A DNA stretch of 64,000 nt, taken from the NCBI GenBank assembly GCA_039105265.1, contig JAPFFF010000040.1, positions 1,240,001-1,304,000 of the forward strand, written 5' to 3'. Below the pieces are notes generated by a model. The model ran no database searches, was not told where the DNA came from, and was given only the letters and a program-made list of their open reading frames with translations. Source of the DNA: Tritrichomonas musculus. Taxonomy: Eukaryota; Parabasalia; Tritrichomonadida; Tritrichomonadidae. Shown in pieces: positions 1-9,373 of this stretch; the first letter of the stretch is position 1; each line of letters starts with the position of its first letter. Position numbers and translations under genes: made by a program.

Positions 1-1155
1 ATGAAAGTGATTAAAACACAAATTGATGATTTCATGAAAGAGCCAAAGATGGAAATAAATCAGAATAAGGAAGATATTGAAAATATTAATGAGAATTTTC
101 CAAAAGAAATTGAATCACTCCAGGATCAAATTGAATCACTTAATGATCAAATGGAAAAGAAAGATCTGGAAATTAAATCTTTAAATGATCAAATCAATTC
201 AATTCAAAACAGCATTGGATCTTTTTTCTCTGTTGAGCCAAGTTTGGAAGGAGAAGGAATATTGTCTATGCTGAAGAAAAGAGAAAAATCAAAATTTGAT
301 CGCTTATTCATTTTATCAAAGTCATCTAACGATTATTATTGTGTTATTGATCCAAATAATAAAAAAGAAATCAATCCCATACTTAATATCAATGAATATA
401 TTGAATTTGAACTTGAAAAAAAAGTTGAAATTTGTGGAATTAAAATAAAGTCAGGAATATTGAATTATCCCAAATCATTTGACATTGAAATTGATGATAA
501 AATGGTTAGTTCGATTAGAGAAGCTAATGAATTAAATGGATCAAATAAAGAAATGATAATAAAAATAGATCCTGTTCGTGGGCATAAAATTCGTCTTATT
601 CAAAAAGATGCAAATTGGTGTGAAAATTGTAAAAATAAAAATAATTTGAATTTGATGCATTTTGAATTATTGGCAACTGATGAAAAATATTCGATGGGCG
701 TTTTTTCAACAATGATTGACCAAAATATTAATCATGATCCGCACAAGGTCCCTATATATATTTCTGCCTCTTATTATGATTCTAATTCTTTTCATTTATT
801 AAGTGCTGGGTACAATATTAGCTCTTTTAATTATGATAATTCGTGGTTTCAAGTAGAATTTGTTAGAAGTTTTGCAATTTTAACTGGATTTAGATTAAAA
901 AAAGCAAAGACTAGTAAATTGAGAAAATATAAAATTATTTGTACTGATAATATATCAAATACTATAGAATCATGGATAACTTTAATCGAAATTAATGAAA
1001 AAACTGAAAATGAAAATAAAGATTTCGATATTTACCGATTTCCAAATATAAGCCCTCCAGTAAGATATATCAGACTGGTTAACATAGGAAAAACATGGAA
1101 TGGTGACAATTACTTGTGTTTTTATCATTTGGACTTTTTTGGTAAATATTTGTAA
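1..1155 (+). CDS. Coiled-coil / tandem discoidin-like protein, 3' part (cut by window start)
   Basis: This is the carboxy-terminal part of a larger protein. The first Met of the window is internal, because the paralogue at 25278-27960 continues well upstream of the same position. Residues 1-75 form a coiled coil rich in Glu, Lys and Gln with heptad-like repeats (EIESLQDQIESLNDQ). After it come two beta-rich modules, about 95-225 and 228-384. The second resembles F5/8 type C (discoidin, galactose-binding) domains, with WFQVEF near its middle and VRYIRLVNIGKTW at the end. Such domains bind glycans or protein partners. Trichomonads have many intracellular F5/8C proteins, so location is not obvious, and no signal peptide is visible here. 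The C-terminus is natural (TAA). Other copies of the second module are at 9374-9862, 25278-25931 and 34212-34692. Confidence 0.75.
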   Translation: MKVIKTQIDDFMKEPKMEINQNKEDIENINENFPKEIESLQDQIESLNDQMEKKDLEIKSLNDQINSIQNSIGSFFSVEPSLEGEGILSMLKKREKSKFDRLFILSKSSNDYYCVIDPNNKKEINPILNINEYIEFELEKKVEICGIKIKSGILNYPKSFDIEIDDKMVSSIREANELNGSNKEMIIKIDPVRGHKIRLIQKDANWCENCKNKNNLNLMHFELLATDEKYSMGVFSTMIDQNINHDPHKVPIYISASYYDSNSFHLLSAGYNISSFNYDNSWFQVEFVRSFAILTGFRLKKAKTSKLRKYKIICTDNISNTIESWITLIEINEKTENENKDFDIYRFPNISPPVRYIRLVNIGKTWNGDNYLCFYHLDFFGKYL

Positions 1156-1363
1156 TCTTTTTTGTATGTTTATATTTGTTAAATCTGGATTTTCAATATC
1201 AATAACTAAGTTGATTCTCTGATATCAATAACAAATTTAGATCATAATATAATAAATTATAAAGGAAGGCCATCATATCCACAAATCAACATTTTTTCAT
1301 TTAAAATATTCAAACAAAAAACAAATAATTGCTATATTTCGTATTTGTATAGTAAGAATAAGA

Positions 1364-1436
1364 GCTCATGTGGCATAGTGGTAATTGCGTTCATCATCAA
1401 AGTGGAAGTTCAACGGTTCGAATCCGTTCATGGGCA
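1364..1436 (+). tRNA. tRNA-like gene, copy 1 of 13 (apparent UCA anticodon)
   Basis: The 73 nt fold as a cloverleaf. The acceptor is GCTCATG/CATGGGC with discriminator A. The D arm holds G18G19 and an exact A box (TGGCATAGTGG). The variable loop has 5 nt and the T arm carries a perfect B box (GGTTCGAATCC). A T6 run 2 nt after the end fits Pol III termination. By canonical numbering the anticodon loop is CATCAAA, so 34-36 are UCA (which would read UGA) and position 33 is A rather than the near-universal U. The anticodon stem has two T-G pairs. D-arm and acceptor features look most like tRNA-Gly, which is an inference. Upstream lies the discoidin 3' flank, downstream the LRR gene. Confidence 0.8.
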
Positions 1437-1574
1437 CTTTTTTAGTTTTTTTATTCAATTTTTTAAAAAGATTGTTTTCAATTTTAGGACTCAAATCTTT
1501 AATTAAAAATATAAAATATTTTGTAAATCTATATTTTCATTCCAATAGCAGTCATTTGATATAAAAAAGTTTTA

Positions 1575-2378
1575 TTAAAATCTGCTTATTATGGTGTCGC
1601 TACTCAAATCGAGATTTTCGATGTTTGCGACTGAAGAAGGGATCGATATCTGCCTCAGCGACGTGCATCCACTGAATGCAAACTCGCCGATGCCAGTCAC
1701 TGACGCGGGAATCTCAACCTCTTCCAAGCGGCTGCAGTCATCGAACGCGTACTTGCCGATCTCCGTCACTGAGCGCGGAATTCTCACTCCGGCCAGCGAC
1801 GCGCATCCGCGAAACGTGTAGTTCTCAATTCTCTTCACCGACGGCGGAATGGCGACGTCTCTCAGCAGCGCGCAGAGGCAGAATGCGTACTGGCCAATAA
1901 CCGCCACAGACGGCGGAATCTCGATTTTCTCCAGCTTCGTGCACAGGCAGAACGAGTACTCGCCGATCTCCGCCACCGAGGCCGGAATGGACACGAACGA
2001 CAGCGACGAGCACCCCTCGAACGCGCCGGCTGGGATCTTCAGCACAGACGGCGGAATCTCCACTGAGGCCAGCTTCGCGCACTTGCTGAAGACGTTTCTT
2101 CCGAGATCCGTCACTGACGGAGGAATCGCGAACTCGCAGAGCGACGAGCACTTGCTGAACGCGTACCTGCCGATCGACTCAACTGACGCTGGAACCGAAA
2201 CCGTCGCCAGCTGCGAGCAGCAGTAGAAGGAGAAGTCGCCGATTCGCCGGATAAACGGAGGAATCGCCAGATGCTTCATGCAGCTGAATCGCTGGAAGCA
2301 GAACGGCTCGACGGTCGTGCCCAGATGCTTCAGTAGAACGTTGACGATCTCTTGGTTGCCCTTCGCTGCTGCTACCAT
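1575..2378 (-). CDS. BspA-type leucine-rich-repeat protein, copy 1
   Basis: The 267-residue product is about ten 23-residue BspA/TpLRR repeats of the form IPPSVxxIGxxAFxxCSSL. They are preceded by half an ankyrin repeat (MVAAAKGNQEIVNVLL). BspA-like repeats are hugely expanded in trichomonads and are proposed to act at the cell surface in adhesion. No signal peptide or membrane segment is visible here. The upstream frame is closed by a stop, but the partial ankyrin repeat and the homologue at 19017-21040 indicate that it was once joined to the DUF3447 gene just upstream (2466-3614). It is strongly GC-rich, unlike its surroundings. The last repeat ends near the TAA without a capping domain. 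Copy 2 at 24053-24856 is nearly identical. Confidence 0.75.
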   Translation of the reverse strand: MVAAAKGNQEIVNVLLKHLGTTVEPFCFQRFSCMKHLAIPPFIRRIGDFSFYCCSQLATVSVPASVESIGRYAFSKCSSLCEFAIPPSVTDLGRNVFSKCAKLASVEIPPSVLKIPAGAFEGCSSLSFVSIPASVAEIGEYSFCLCTKLEKIEIPPSVAVIGQYAFCLCALLRDVAIPPSVKRIENYTFRGCASLAGVRIPRSVTEIGKYAFDDCSRLEEVEIPASVTGIGEFAFSGCTSLRQISIPSSVANIENLDLSSDTIISRF

Positions 2379-2465
2379 CAGTGGCGAGATATGAAAATCT
2401 TGGTTTCGGAATGACTAAATTAGCTCTCAATTCAATTTTCTCGTAAGAAAAAGTTTGTCGGAATT

Positions 2466-3614
2466 TTATGACAAATTTTCGCTTGAAATCGACTTTCTGA
2501 CCAGAACCTCCCTCAGGTCCATCTTGCCGGCGTCAAGAAGAATCTTTACAATTGCAACGTGGTCGTGTTGGCACGCGCGCTCAAACGCTGACTCGTAGTC
2601 TGCGAAGTCCTGCGGAAAGAATTCGAAGTTGTAGCTGCTGAAGAAGTTTTCTGGCATGCCGGCCTCCACGTCTTCGCCTGCCGCCTCCATCTTCGACGCG
2701 ATGTAGCGGGCGATGCCGTTGTGGTGGCACTTCACAGACTCCGCGAGGCACTCCGCGTAGACTCCGTCGCCTGGCGCGATTCCGTGCTCCTCAAGCAAGC
2801 GAATCACTTCCGCGCTTCCGCTGCAAACTGCGAAGAGCCACAGCGACTCGTCGCAGTCATCGGCCGCGCCGCCGTCATCGCTCTCGTGCTCCAGCAGGTA
2901 CCCCAGGACCCGCCGCGACCCGAAGAACGCGGAGTACTCAATCAGCGTCGCCTTCTTCTTGATCAGCATCGGATGCGTCTCAAAAAGTGACGGAGGGACC
3001 TCGTCTGACGGGGACCGCTTTTCTTCGCAGAATTTTCTGGCAAACTCTTCGAGCGAGTCTTCGCGGATCAGGCAGCAGATCAGGGAGTCGTTTTCGCCTT
3101 CCCGACGCTTCCGCTCAAACGTTTCGTCCTTTTTGAATGTCGTCTTTGAGGCGATAATTGGCCCGTATTTGCCGTTCTTCGTCAGAAAACGTTTCACTTC
3201 TGGATAGAAAAAGTTCAGCCCGTGCATACCAACTTTTTGTGAAACAAGATGCGCTACCTCTTCGTCAACCCTGACCGCCCCCTCGCCAAGCAGAAAAAGA
3301 AGAAGAAGCCGGCTCCCCCTGAAAATTCGGAAGAGCTCTAAATTTGACATGGTCTGTTTGATTCCTGGTAGAAAATATCCAATGACTTTTTTCAGTTTCG
3401 CGGTTTGGTTCTGCCCTCCTCTGTGGTGCTTCGAGACTTTCGATATCAAGTTCAGTATCGCGCGAAGCTCGTCTGCGTTTCCGCCAAACTCGCTGCCTTT
3501 GAGGAAAGCTGAAAATTCCTGGAATGATTCTGGCGAGTCATCGTCACTGTCAATGTATTTTAGAAGAGCGCTGTAAAGCATTTTCATGCGGGCGATGTAG
3601 TCCTTGAGTTCCAT
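2466..3614 (-). CDS. DUF3447/ankyrin-repeat protein, copy 1
   Basis: The product has 382 residues. It has the trichomonad DUF3447-ankyrin signature. An all-helical N-terminal half is followed by GENDSLICCLIREDSLEEF, then TLIEYSAFFGSRRVLGYLL, ESVKCHHNGIARYIASKM and the closing FEFFPQDF...AFERACQHDHVAIVKILL. These regions are solenoid protein-interaction surfaces, and no enzyme motif is present. The sequence is GC-rich (many gcg/gag/cgc codons) in an AT-rich setting. The ATG follows a T-rich leader, and a TCAAAAAGTTT motif lies 58 bp upstream of the ATG (3672-3682). The stop TAA lies 87 bp before the downstream LRR open frame, and both were probably one protein originally. Copy 2 is 22817-23965. 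Confidence 0.8.
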   Translation of the reverse strand: MELKDYIARMKMLYSALLKYIDSDDDSPESFQEFSAFLKGSEFGGNADELRAILNLISKVSKHHRGGQNQTAKLKKVIGYFLPGIKQTMSNLELFRIFRGSRLLLLFLLGEGAVRVDEEVAHLVSQKVGMHGLNFFYPEVKRFLTKNGKYGPIIASKTTFKKDETFERKRREGENDSLICCLIREDSLEEFARKFCEEKRSPSDEVPPSLFETHPMLIKKKATLIEYSAFFGSRRVLGYLLEHESDDGGAADDCDESLWLFAVCSGSAEVIRLLEEHGIAPGDGVYAECLAESVKCHHNGIARYIASKMEAAGEDVEAGMPENFFSSYNFEFFPQDFADYESAFERACQHDHVAIVKILLDAGKMDLREVLVRKSISSENLS

Positions 3615-4106
3615 CTTAGAAATAAAATAAAAAAAATAAAAATTTTATGAAATGTGATATAACAAAATTTTAAACTTTTTGAAAGAATTTTATGACCAAT
3701 TATTTGTTTTTACTTTTCTTCAGTTTTTTAATGAAAAATAACAAAAAAGATATCATCAATTTGACTTAAATCAGTCTTTTCTCACAAAATAAAAAGACAA
3801 GAGACTTCTTGTTCCTGTTTCTATTCCATATCTCAAATCATTCTTTTATGATATTCATTATTCTTTTCGCAATTCAAGTAGAATGCATTTTTCATATTCA
3901 TTTTGTTCGAATTATAAATTCAAAACAATGAAAAGTTTATATCAGATTCATTATAAGAATTATAATTTCATGATTATTCAAAACAAATTATCTATCGAAA
4001 ACAATCAAAAACAACTTTTTAATAAAACAATATATGAAATAATATTAATATCAAAATATCAAGGCCAAAAAATGAAAAATAAAAAAAAAATGTTATGAAA
4101 GCATGT
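3615..4106. other. AT-rich 5' flank of the ankyrin gene
   Basis: No gene is visible. It holds the promoter side of the ankyrin gene, including AAACTTTTTGA at 3672-3682, and is conserved in the inverted copy at 22310-22816. The right edge is the target-site duplication of the element that follows. Confidence 0.6.
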
Positions 4107-5093
4107 AAACCTTCGAAAGGTCACCCTAAAATATTAACCTGACCACAAATTTTTTTTTTGGGTCACTACCCAAAAAAAAAATGAAGCGTTCGCGTTTGAC
4201 CCTTTTATTTCTAGTGTATTTTTTGGATTATTTTTTATAAAACCATGTTCTATAATTAATTTTTTATTGATTCATGTATTTTTTTAAAGTGAATTTTGAT
4301 TTTAGAAAACAAAATTTTATGATATGACTTGTTATATGAAATACTTTAAATTTTATTTAGAAAAGACTTTTTTATTTGAAAATCAAGTAAAAGTTTGTCA
4401 AAACAGGATAATCTTTTAAAATCTGAAATAGTTATTAATATATCTTAATATTGTATTCAAACATGAAATAAAAGAAAGAAATGCCAATATTTTTTAATTA
4501 TATAAGTGATTAGTAACATTAATTAATAGCAAAATGAACTAAAATGCATAGTATAAACTATGAAAAAAAGATAAAAAATATAAAACAAGTAAATGAATAG
4601 TTTGTATTATTTTAAATTTGTAGATTTCAAAGCTTAATATAAAAAAATATTACGTAACTTAAATTTATGTATAATTTCTCTTTTCATAAGTCATCTAAAC
4701 AATAAATTAACTGACAATGAAAATCAGAAAAAAATATGATACAAAAAAAAATCAATTAACTTTCAAGAAAAAAGGTTTTCTGATATTAAAAATTGCAATT
4801 AAATAGAATAATAGAGAAAATAATTTCAAAAAACAATTTTTGAGAAAATTATCAGAAGCATTATTCTAATGAAATAAAAATTTTTATTAAAAAGGATTAA
4901 AAAGCTTGTAAATTTTTTAATAAACCTTTTTTTATATAAATATTTATTCCACATTTTGAGATAAATGAATTTTAAAAATTTCGGGTCAAAAACCGCTTCG
5001 GGTAGGCGGTAATTTGCGACCCCTGGTCAAAATATACCTAAAATTTTTGACCCGATTGAAAATGGGTAAATCGGGTACCCCTTACAAGGTCTA
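4107..5093. mobile_element. Non-autonomous DNA transposon, Mutator-like (987 bp)
   Basis: The element is present here and absent from the paralogous site near 22330, where the flanks are contiguous. It is bordered by the 9-bp direct repeat AAAGCATGT (4098-4106 and 5094-5102), of which the empty site has only one version. Its ends are imperfect inverted repeats, ACCTTCGAAAGGTCACCC against ACCTTGTAAGGGGTACCC (13 of 18 match). Subterminal sequence is rich in GGGTCA/TGACCC blocks. No transposase frame is present. A 9-bp duplication fits the Mutator/MULE superfamily, which is an inference. Insertion is younger than the segmental duplication, or else it was present on only one arm. Confidence 0.75.
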
Positions 5094-5475
5094 AAAGCAT
5101 GTGAGGTGGAAAGTCTTCATTGAAAAAGTTCAATTCAATTTTTTTATCATCACATCTTATTCTTTTTCAAGAGAAAAATGCCAATATTCTAATCAAATTC
5201 CATCATCAACTTACCATTTTAGAATTGCATTAATATGACTCTTATTCAATGTAATTGCTCACATTATGGTTTGATAATTAATCTTTATTATCAAAATTAA
5301 ATCAGATTTCTTATATTTTAATTTTATAGCAGAAATCGAACGAAGTACATTTATAAATGATAATAAAGGACTTTTTAATGATCTGGGAATGATTTGAAGC
5401 CATCAGAAAAATCATGACTAAAAGAAGGAAAAAAAATTCATTTCATTTTTTATTTCAGAAACAAAAAATAAAAAT

Positions 5476-6240
5476 ATGGAATCAATAAATATACCAGATG
5501 CAGATCACAATTGTTCAGATAACATGTTACAGTCATTCATTTTTGATTCATCTTTCAACAGTGATCAATTAAATGATTACGAAGACGGCGAAGACGACAT
5601 TGTGAGTTGCGAAGAAGAGAATGTGAATGATAATAATGCTTCAAAAGAAAAGAAAAAACCGATTTTCACGAAGCATAAAAAATTTTCGAGAGAAGAAGAT
5701 CGAAAGTTAATTTTCCTTGTGAGCATTTTTGGAGTGAAAGATTGGCGAAATCTAGCGAAAAAGATGGAAGGACGAAATTCTCGACAATGTCGAGAACGAT
5801 GGCAAAATTATTTGAATCCGAATCTCAACCACTCGAGTTGGAGCAAGGAAGAAGATGAAAAACTCTTGAAAATGCGAGAAGAACATGGACCGAAATGGAA
5901 ATTAATTTCGAAACATTTCATAAACAGAACAGACGCGATGATAAAAAACAGATATTATGTTTTAATGAGGAGTGAGAAAAAGAAAAACGAGAAAGATGAC
6001 GATGAATTATTCTCTAATTCAAAAAATATTCGAGATAATAATCCACTTTTTATTGATAATAATGAAAAAAATAATAATCAAAAAAATGTAGACAACAACA
6101 ATAATAATAATGACAAGAAAGAAGAAGATATTAGTTCATATTTCATGAATATTCCAGATAATTATGAAGAATATGATGAGTTTTTTGGAGAAGGAAGCAC
6201 AGCATTTGGAAATGATGACATTGACAATTCTTTTGCCTGA
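5476..6240 (+). CDS. R2R3 Myb-like DNA-binding protein, copy 1
   Basis: The product has 254 residues. An acidic, Asn-rich N-terminus (1-60) precedes two Myb repeats. R2 is about 67-114 (aromatics F70, W90, W109) and R3 about 120-165 (W122, W141, Y160, with IKNRYY in the recognition helix). The tail is acidic and Asn-rich, with a poly-Asn run, and could act in activation. Two-repeat Myb proteins of this size are the typical trichomonad Myb type and bind promoter DNA in the nucleus, regulating for example iron-responsive adhesin genes in Trichomonas. A TCATTT initiator-like site lies about 40 bp before the ATG. Copy 2 (21187-21951) differs by a handful of residues, and a 3' fragment is at 39590-39766. 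Confidence 0.9.
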   Translation: MESINIPDADHNCSDNMLQSFIFDSSFNSDQLNDYEDGEDDIVSCEEENVNDNNASKEKKKPIFTKHKKFSREEDRKLIFLVSIFGVKDWRNLAKKMEGRNSRQCRERWQNYLNPNLNHSSWSKEEDEKLLKMREEHGPKWKLISKHFINRTDAMIKNRYYVLMRSEKKKNEKDDDELFSNSKNIRDNNPLFIDNNEKNNNQKNVDNNNNNNDKKEEDISSYFMNIPDNYEEYDEFFGEGSTAFGNDDIDNSFA

Positions 6241-6692
6241 TTTTCTTTCAAAAAAAGTCAAATTTTTTTTGATGAAAATTTTCAAAATCAGAACAATTAA
6301 AAGAAAATTTGTTATTTATATATATAAAACTAGACTTTATCAACGCTAACATTTTGTTCTATCCTAATTTTCTGTAGATCAATTGGCAGCCCATTTTTTA
6401 TTTCAGCGAAATAAAAACAAAAAAAATTAAAGTGAATAATAAATCGGAACCAATGGTCAATTAATACAAACTTGTTGAAATACTTATTCATTCAATTTTG
6501 TAATAACAACTAAATCATGGTAAATGTAAACTCTTTAAAAAAAAAAGAGTTTTTTTGTTTTATTCTAATCCCATATCCACGCATCTTAATGGTGATTCCA
6601 ACAGATATTTTTATTAAGTATTTTGATCATTTGAATATTTTTTATTCATCATGAAATTCCATTAATATAAAAAAAAAAAAAAACTAAAAAAG
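6241..6692. other. Myb 3' flank, no gene
   Basis: AT-rich sequence without a convincing gene. It is duplicated at 37217-37492 plus 39411-39589. The stretch around 6408-6420 is the unoccupied target of the element at 37493-39410. Confidence 0.5.
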
Positions 6693-6765
6693 TGCCCATG
6701 AACGGATTCGAACCGTTGAACTTCCACTTTGATGATGAACGCAATTACCACTATGCCACATGAGC
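6693..6765 (-). tRNA. tRNA-like gene, copy 2
   Basis: Same 73-nt sequence as 1364-1436. The T-run on its 3' side (left) is long. The flank combination matches copy 10 at 37144-37216. Confidence 0.8.
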
Positions 6766-7455
6766 TCTTGCTATTATTATAAAAATATAATAAATAGTAA
6801 TTATCTGTATTTTGTTCATAACAGGAAGACAAAAGTTCTGTTAATAACAATAATTAATCTTGACTTAATAATAAATTTTCATCCAACATTTATTTAATTA
6901 TGTAAATAAAGATTTAATAACATCAAAAAGATGTAATAATAGTTTTTTTGTATTATTTTGCATAAATAACTTAAAACTGAGATAAAATCTAAATTTGACT
7001 GTCCACTCTCAATTGTTGACAGTCTTGTTCTAAAATGAAAGAGGGCATATCTTTCAATGAAAATTCGTTTGAATAGTCAAACCTAGGATAAAATCATAAA
7101 TAAAAATGTTTAAAATAATTGTAATAAAAAACATATAAGAGAGTAAACAATGAATCAGTCACCAAAGAGAGTAAAATATTTGAATGATTAATAATTTAAA
7201 GATTTATTTTTTGAATTTTCTGGTGAGAAAATTGTATTAAATATCGTTTGAATTGAAAAGTTATTGTTCAATTGTCAATTTCTCTGAAATAGTTAGCCAG
7301 ACAATTATTTGAATTAAATTCAATCATCATTCAAATATTACGATTTTTATATATTTTAAGAAGTTTATTATATTTTGAATATGAAATAATCGTTAATGTC
7401 TCATTTGAAGATTTTATAAATTGATCGATTTTATGATTTCATTTTTATTTAAAGA
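6766..7455. other. 5' flank of the DUF3737 gene
   Basis: AT-rich with no gene seen. The last 230 bp are shared with the promoters of the other two DUF3737 copies (27968-28192 and 36617-36840). A TCATTTT initiator-like motif sits about 17 bp before the ATG. Confidence 0.5.
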
Positions 7456-8385
7456 ATGCAAACAATATCTAACACATCTTTCGAAGGTGAACGCCCATTG
7501 TTCAAACGCAACAATTTACAACTTGATCACGTTGTTGTTCATCAAGGCGAATCGGCGTTAAAAGAATGTACAAACATAACTTCGACGAATTGTGAATTTG
7601 AAGGTAAATATCCATTTTGGCACAATGAAAACACCAAGATTGAGAAGTGTACATTCAGAGATGGAGCACGAGCCGCGATTTGGTATTGTAAAAACCTTGA
7701 AATGAAAGATTCGAAAGTTGAAGCACCGAAAATGTTTCGAGAAATTGATGGACTAACAGCATCGAATGTGACATTCAGTAATGCGCAAGAAACATTTTGG
7801 TATTGCAGGAATCTTAACTTGACTAACTTAAATTTTGAGAAAGCGGATTACATCTTTATCAACAATCGGAATTTAATATTGAATAATATCGTTGTGAATG
7901 GCAATTATTCATTCCAATATTGCAACGAAGTTGTAATCCGAAATTGTAAATTGAATTCGAAAGATGCATTTTGGAACTCGGAAAATGTCACTATTTATGA
8001 TTCAGAAGTTAATGGCGAGTATTTAGGATGGCATTCGAAGAAACTGAAACTTGTTAATTGTAAAATCTCAGGAACACAACCATTTTGCTATTGCGAAGAC
8101 TTAATTCTTGAAAATTGTAGGATGAGTGAAAGCTGTGATTTATGCTTTGAATATTCTAGTTTGAAAGCAGACATTCATTCCGTCATTAAGAGCATCAAGA
8201 ATCCAAGTAGTGGCGAAATTTGTGCAGACGATTATGAAGAAATTATTTTTGATGATAATGTCAAATCACCTAACGATTGCATTATTTCTAAACGTTCCAA
8301 TAAATCAGGAAAACGAAACCGTTTTTCAAGTAATGAAAAAGTTCCACATAATAATGAGAAAGTTCAAGTTTCAACACTTTGTTAA
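7456..8385 (+). CDS. DUF3737 family beta-helix protein, copy 1
   Basis: The 309-residue product closely matches the layout of DUF3737, a family known mainly from gut bacteria. The N-terminus is FEGERPLF, followed by ESALKECTNI, YPFWHNENTKIEKCTF, WYCKNLEMKDS, SFQYCNEVVIRNCKL, DAFWNSENVTIYDS, EYLGWHSKKLKLVNCKI, GTQPFCYCEDLILENC and CDLCFEYSSLKADI. The repeating pattern predicts a right-handed beta-helix. The biochemical role is unknown, and no signal peptide or catalytic motif is evident. The C-terminal 40 residues are basic and Ser/Asn-rich, which looks like a later addition. Bacterial origin by lateral transfer is inferred. Two further intact copies are at 28193-29122 and 35687-36616. Confidence 0.85.
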   Translation: MQTISNTSFEGERPLFKRNNLQLDHVVVHQGESALKECTNITSTNCEFEGKYPFWHNENTKIEKCTFRDGARAAIWYCKNLEMKDSKVEAPKMFREIDGLTASNVTFSNAQETFWYCRNLNLTNLNFEKADYIFINNRNLILNNIVVNGNYSFQYCNEVVIRNCKLNSKDAFWNSENVTIYDSEVNGEYLGWHSKKLKLVNCKISGTQPFCYCEDLILENCRMSESCDLCFEYSSLKADIHSVIKSIKNPSSGEICADDYEEIIFDDNVKSPNDCIISKRSNKSGKRNRFSSNEKVPHNNEKVQVSTLC

Positions 8386-8854
8386 TTATAGAATGATATT
8401 TATTAAAAAACATTAGACGTTTTAAATATTATAATAATTTATTTTATTTTATTATTGAATAATTTTCAGGATACTTTGCAACGATCATTTTTCTAAAAGC
8501 ACATATAATTTTTTCAAAAGAAAAATCAATTTTGAATGATATAAATCTTCACAATTTTTTGAAAAATAAAATACGAATATAACTATAATATGATGCATGC
8601 AACAATATAAGTGAATCTATACATGAATGACATTAAAACTTTTGCAATTTTATCTTTTTGAGAAAAGAAAAGATTTGAAATCAGAAGATGCCAGATATCA
8701 AGAAATGAAAAGTTATCAAACCGATCCTTGTAATGCAAAAATAATGCAAAAGAAAGAAAAAAAAAAATGATCAAAGATAATATTTGTGAAAAGTTGAGAA
8801 AGAATCTCAAAAAATTAAAAGAATTTTTTTTTGAATAAAAAAAAACTAAAAAAG
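8386..8854. other. DUF3737 3' flank
   Basis: Non-coding AT-rich sequence between the DUF3737 gene and the tRNA-like gene. A short antisense frame here is conserved in three copies only because the whole block was copied. Near 8770 (gataatatttg) lies the unoccupied TA site matching the transposon insertion at 11337-13620. Confidence 0.5.
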
Positions 8855-8927
8855 TGCCCATGAACGGATTCGAACCGTTGAACTTCCACTTTGATGATGA
8901 ACGCAATTACCACTATGCCACATGAGC
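8855..8927 (-). tRNA. tRNA-like gene, copy 3
   Basis: Identical 73-nt sequence. The acetate-transporter fragment lies upstream and the DUF3737 3' flank downstream, the same pairing as copies 5 and 9. Confidence 0.8.
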
Positions 8928-9099
8928 TCTTGTTATTATTATAAAAAAGATACTAATATGCAATTTTTTTAAATAAATTTATCAAGCTTTTTTAAAAATT
9001 ATATGAAAAAAAATCATATATTTTTATTTTGAAGAAAAAGAAAACAAATAGGCAAACCCACAAATAATTTTTTTAAGAATTGAAATCAAACAAGCTTCC

Positions 9100-9373
9100 T
9101 TAGATTGGCATAAAAGAGTAGCCTTGTTCAATATCAATAATTTCTGCACATCCTGTATATACAGCAATTGCTCCACAAAAGAGACCAATTGCGCAATTCT
9201 CCTATCGTGGTAACTACATGAGATTTTGCAAATTCTCCTATTGATAAAAATAAGAATGTAAGAGCTAAAGTGAGAAATATTAATTTAAGCGTTACATGGC
9301 CATGTATCAGTGTTCCCACAAACACGAAACCAGTAAAAATTCCCCAAAATAATAAAAAGACACTCAATGCTTT
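9100..9373 (-). pseudogene. Acetate transporter (GPR1/FUN34/YaaH) fragment
   Basis: Only the C-terminal three membrane segments remain (FLLFWGIFTGFVFVGTLIHGH, LTLALTFLFLSIGEFAKSH and the last helix). This region matches the AceTr/SatP family of acetate and succinate permeases. Compared with 34693-34971, the frame shifts after the AKSHVVT segment (GELRN in place of GGAIG), so the last helix is lost from the open frame. The 5' side is cut at 9373, where it abuts a discoidin fragment pointing the other way. The stop matching the intact C-terminus is at 9100-9102. Confidence 0.75.

Larger units (their letters stand above)
1..6386. repeat. Segmental duplication A (inverted partner 21041-26416)
   Basis: The order discoidin gene, tRNA-like gene, LRR gene, ankyrin gene, Myb gene recurs in reverse at 26416-21041 with near-identical sequence in both coding and non-coding parts. 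The main length difference is the 987-bp element at 4107-5093, present only in this copy. Homology stops at 6386 here and at 21041 there. In the partner this edge falls inside a decayed LRR gene. The near identity of intergenic sequence implies a recent event. Confidence 0.9.

Noticed and set aside
1364-1436. Alternative folding of the tRNA-like gene with a CAU anticodon
   Set aside because: It restores U33 but needs a 7-nt variable loop, a shortened D arm and a C-A mismatch at the base of the loop, so the canonical numbering fits better.
1825-2430. Open frames on both strands overlapping the LRR gene
   Set aside because: They are shadows created by the GC-rich repeated codons. Only the minus frame 1575-2378 shows the BspA repeat pattern, and the same holds for the inverted copy.
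8583-8906. A short hydrophobic frame conserved in three places (8583-8906, 11012-11200, 35156-35494)
   Set aside because: It runs through the tRNA-like gene and its flank. Conservation reflects segmental copying, and the diverged flank at 54780-54900 does not keep the frame.
9134-9370. Apparent antisense extension of the discoidin fragment frame through the transporter at 34693-34805
   Set aside because: A by-product of the head-to-head junction, with no protein resemblance.
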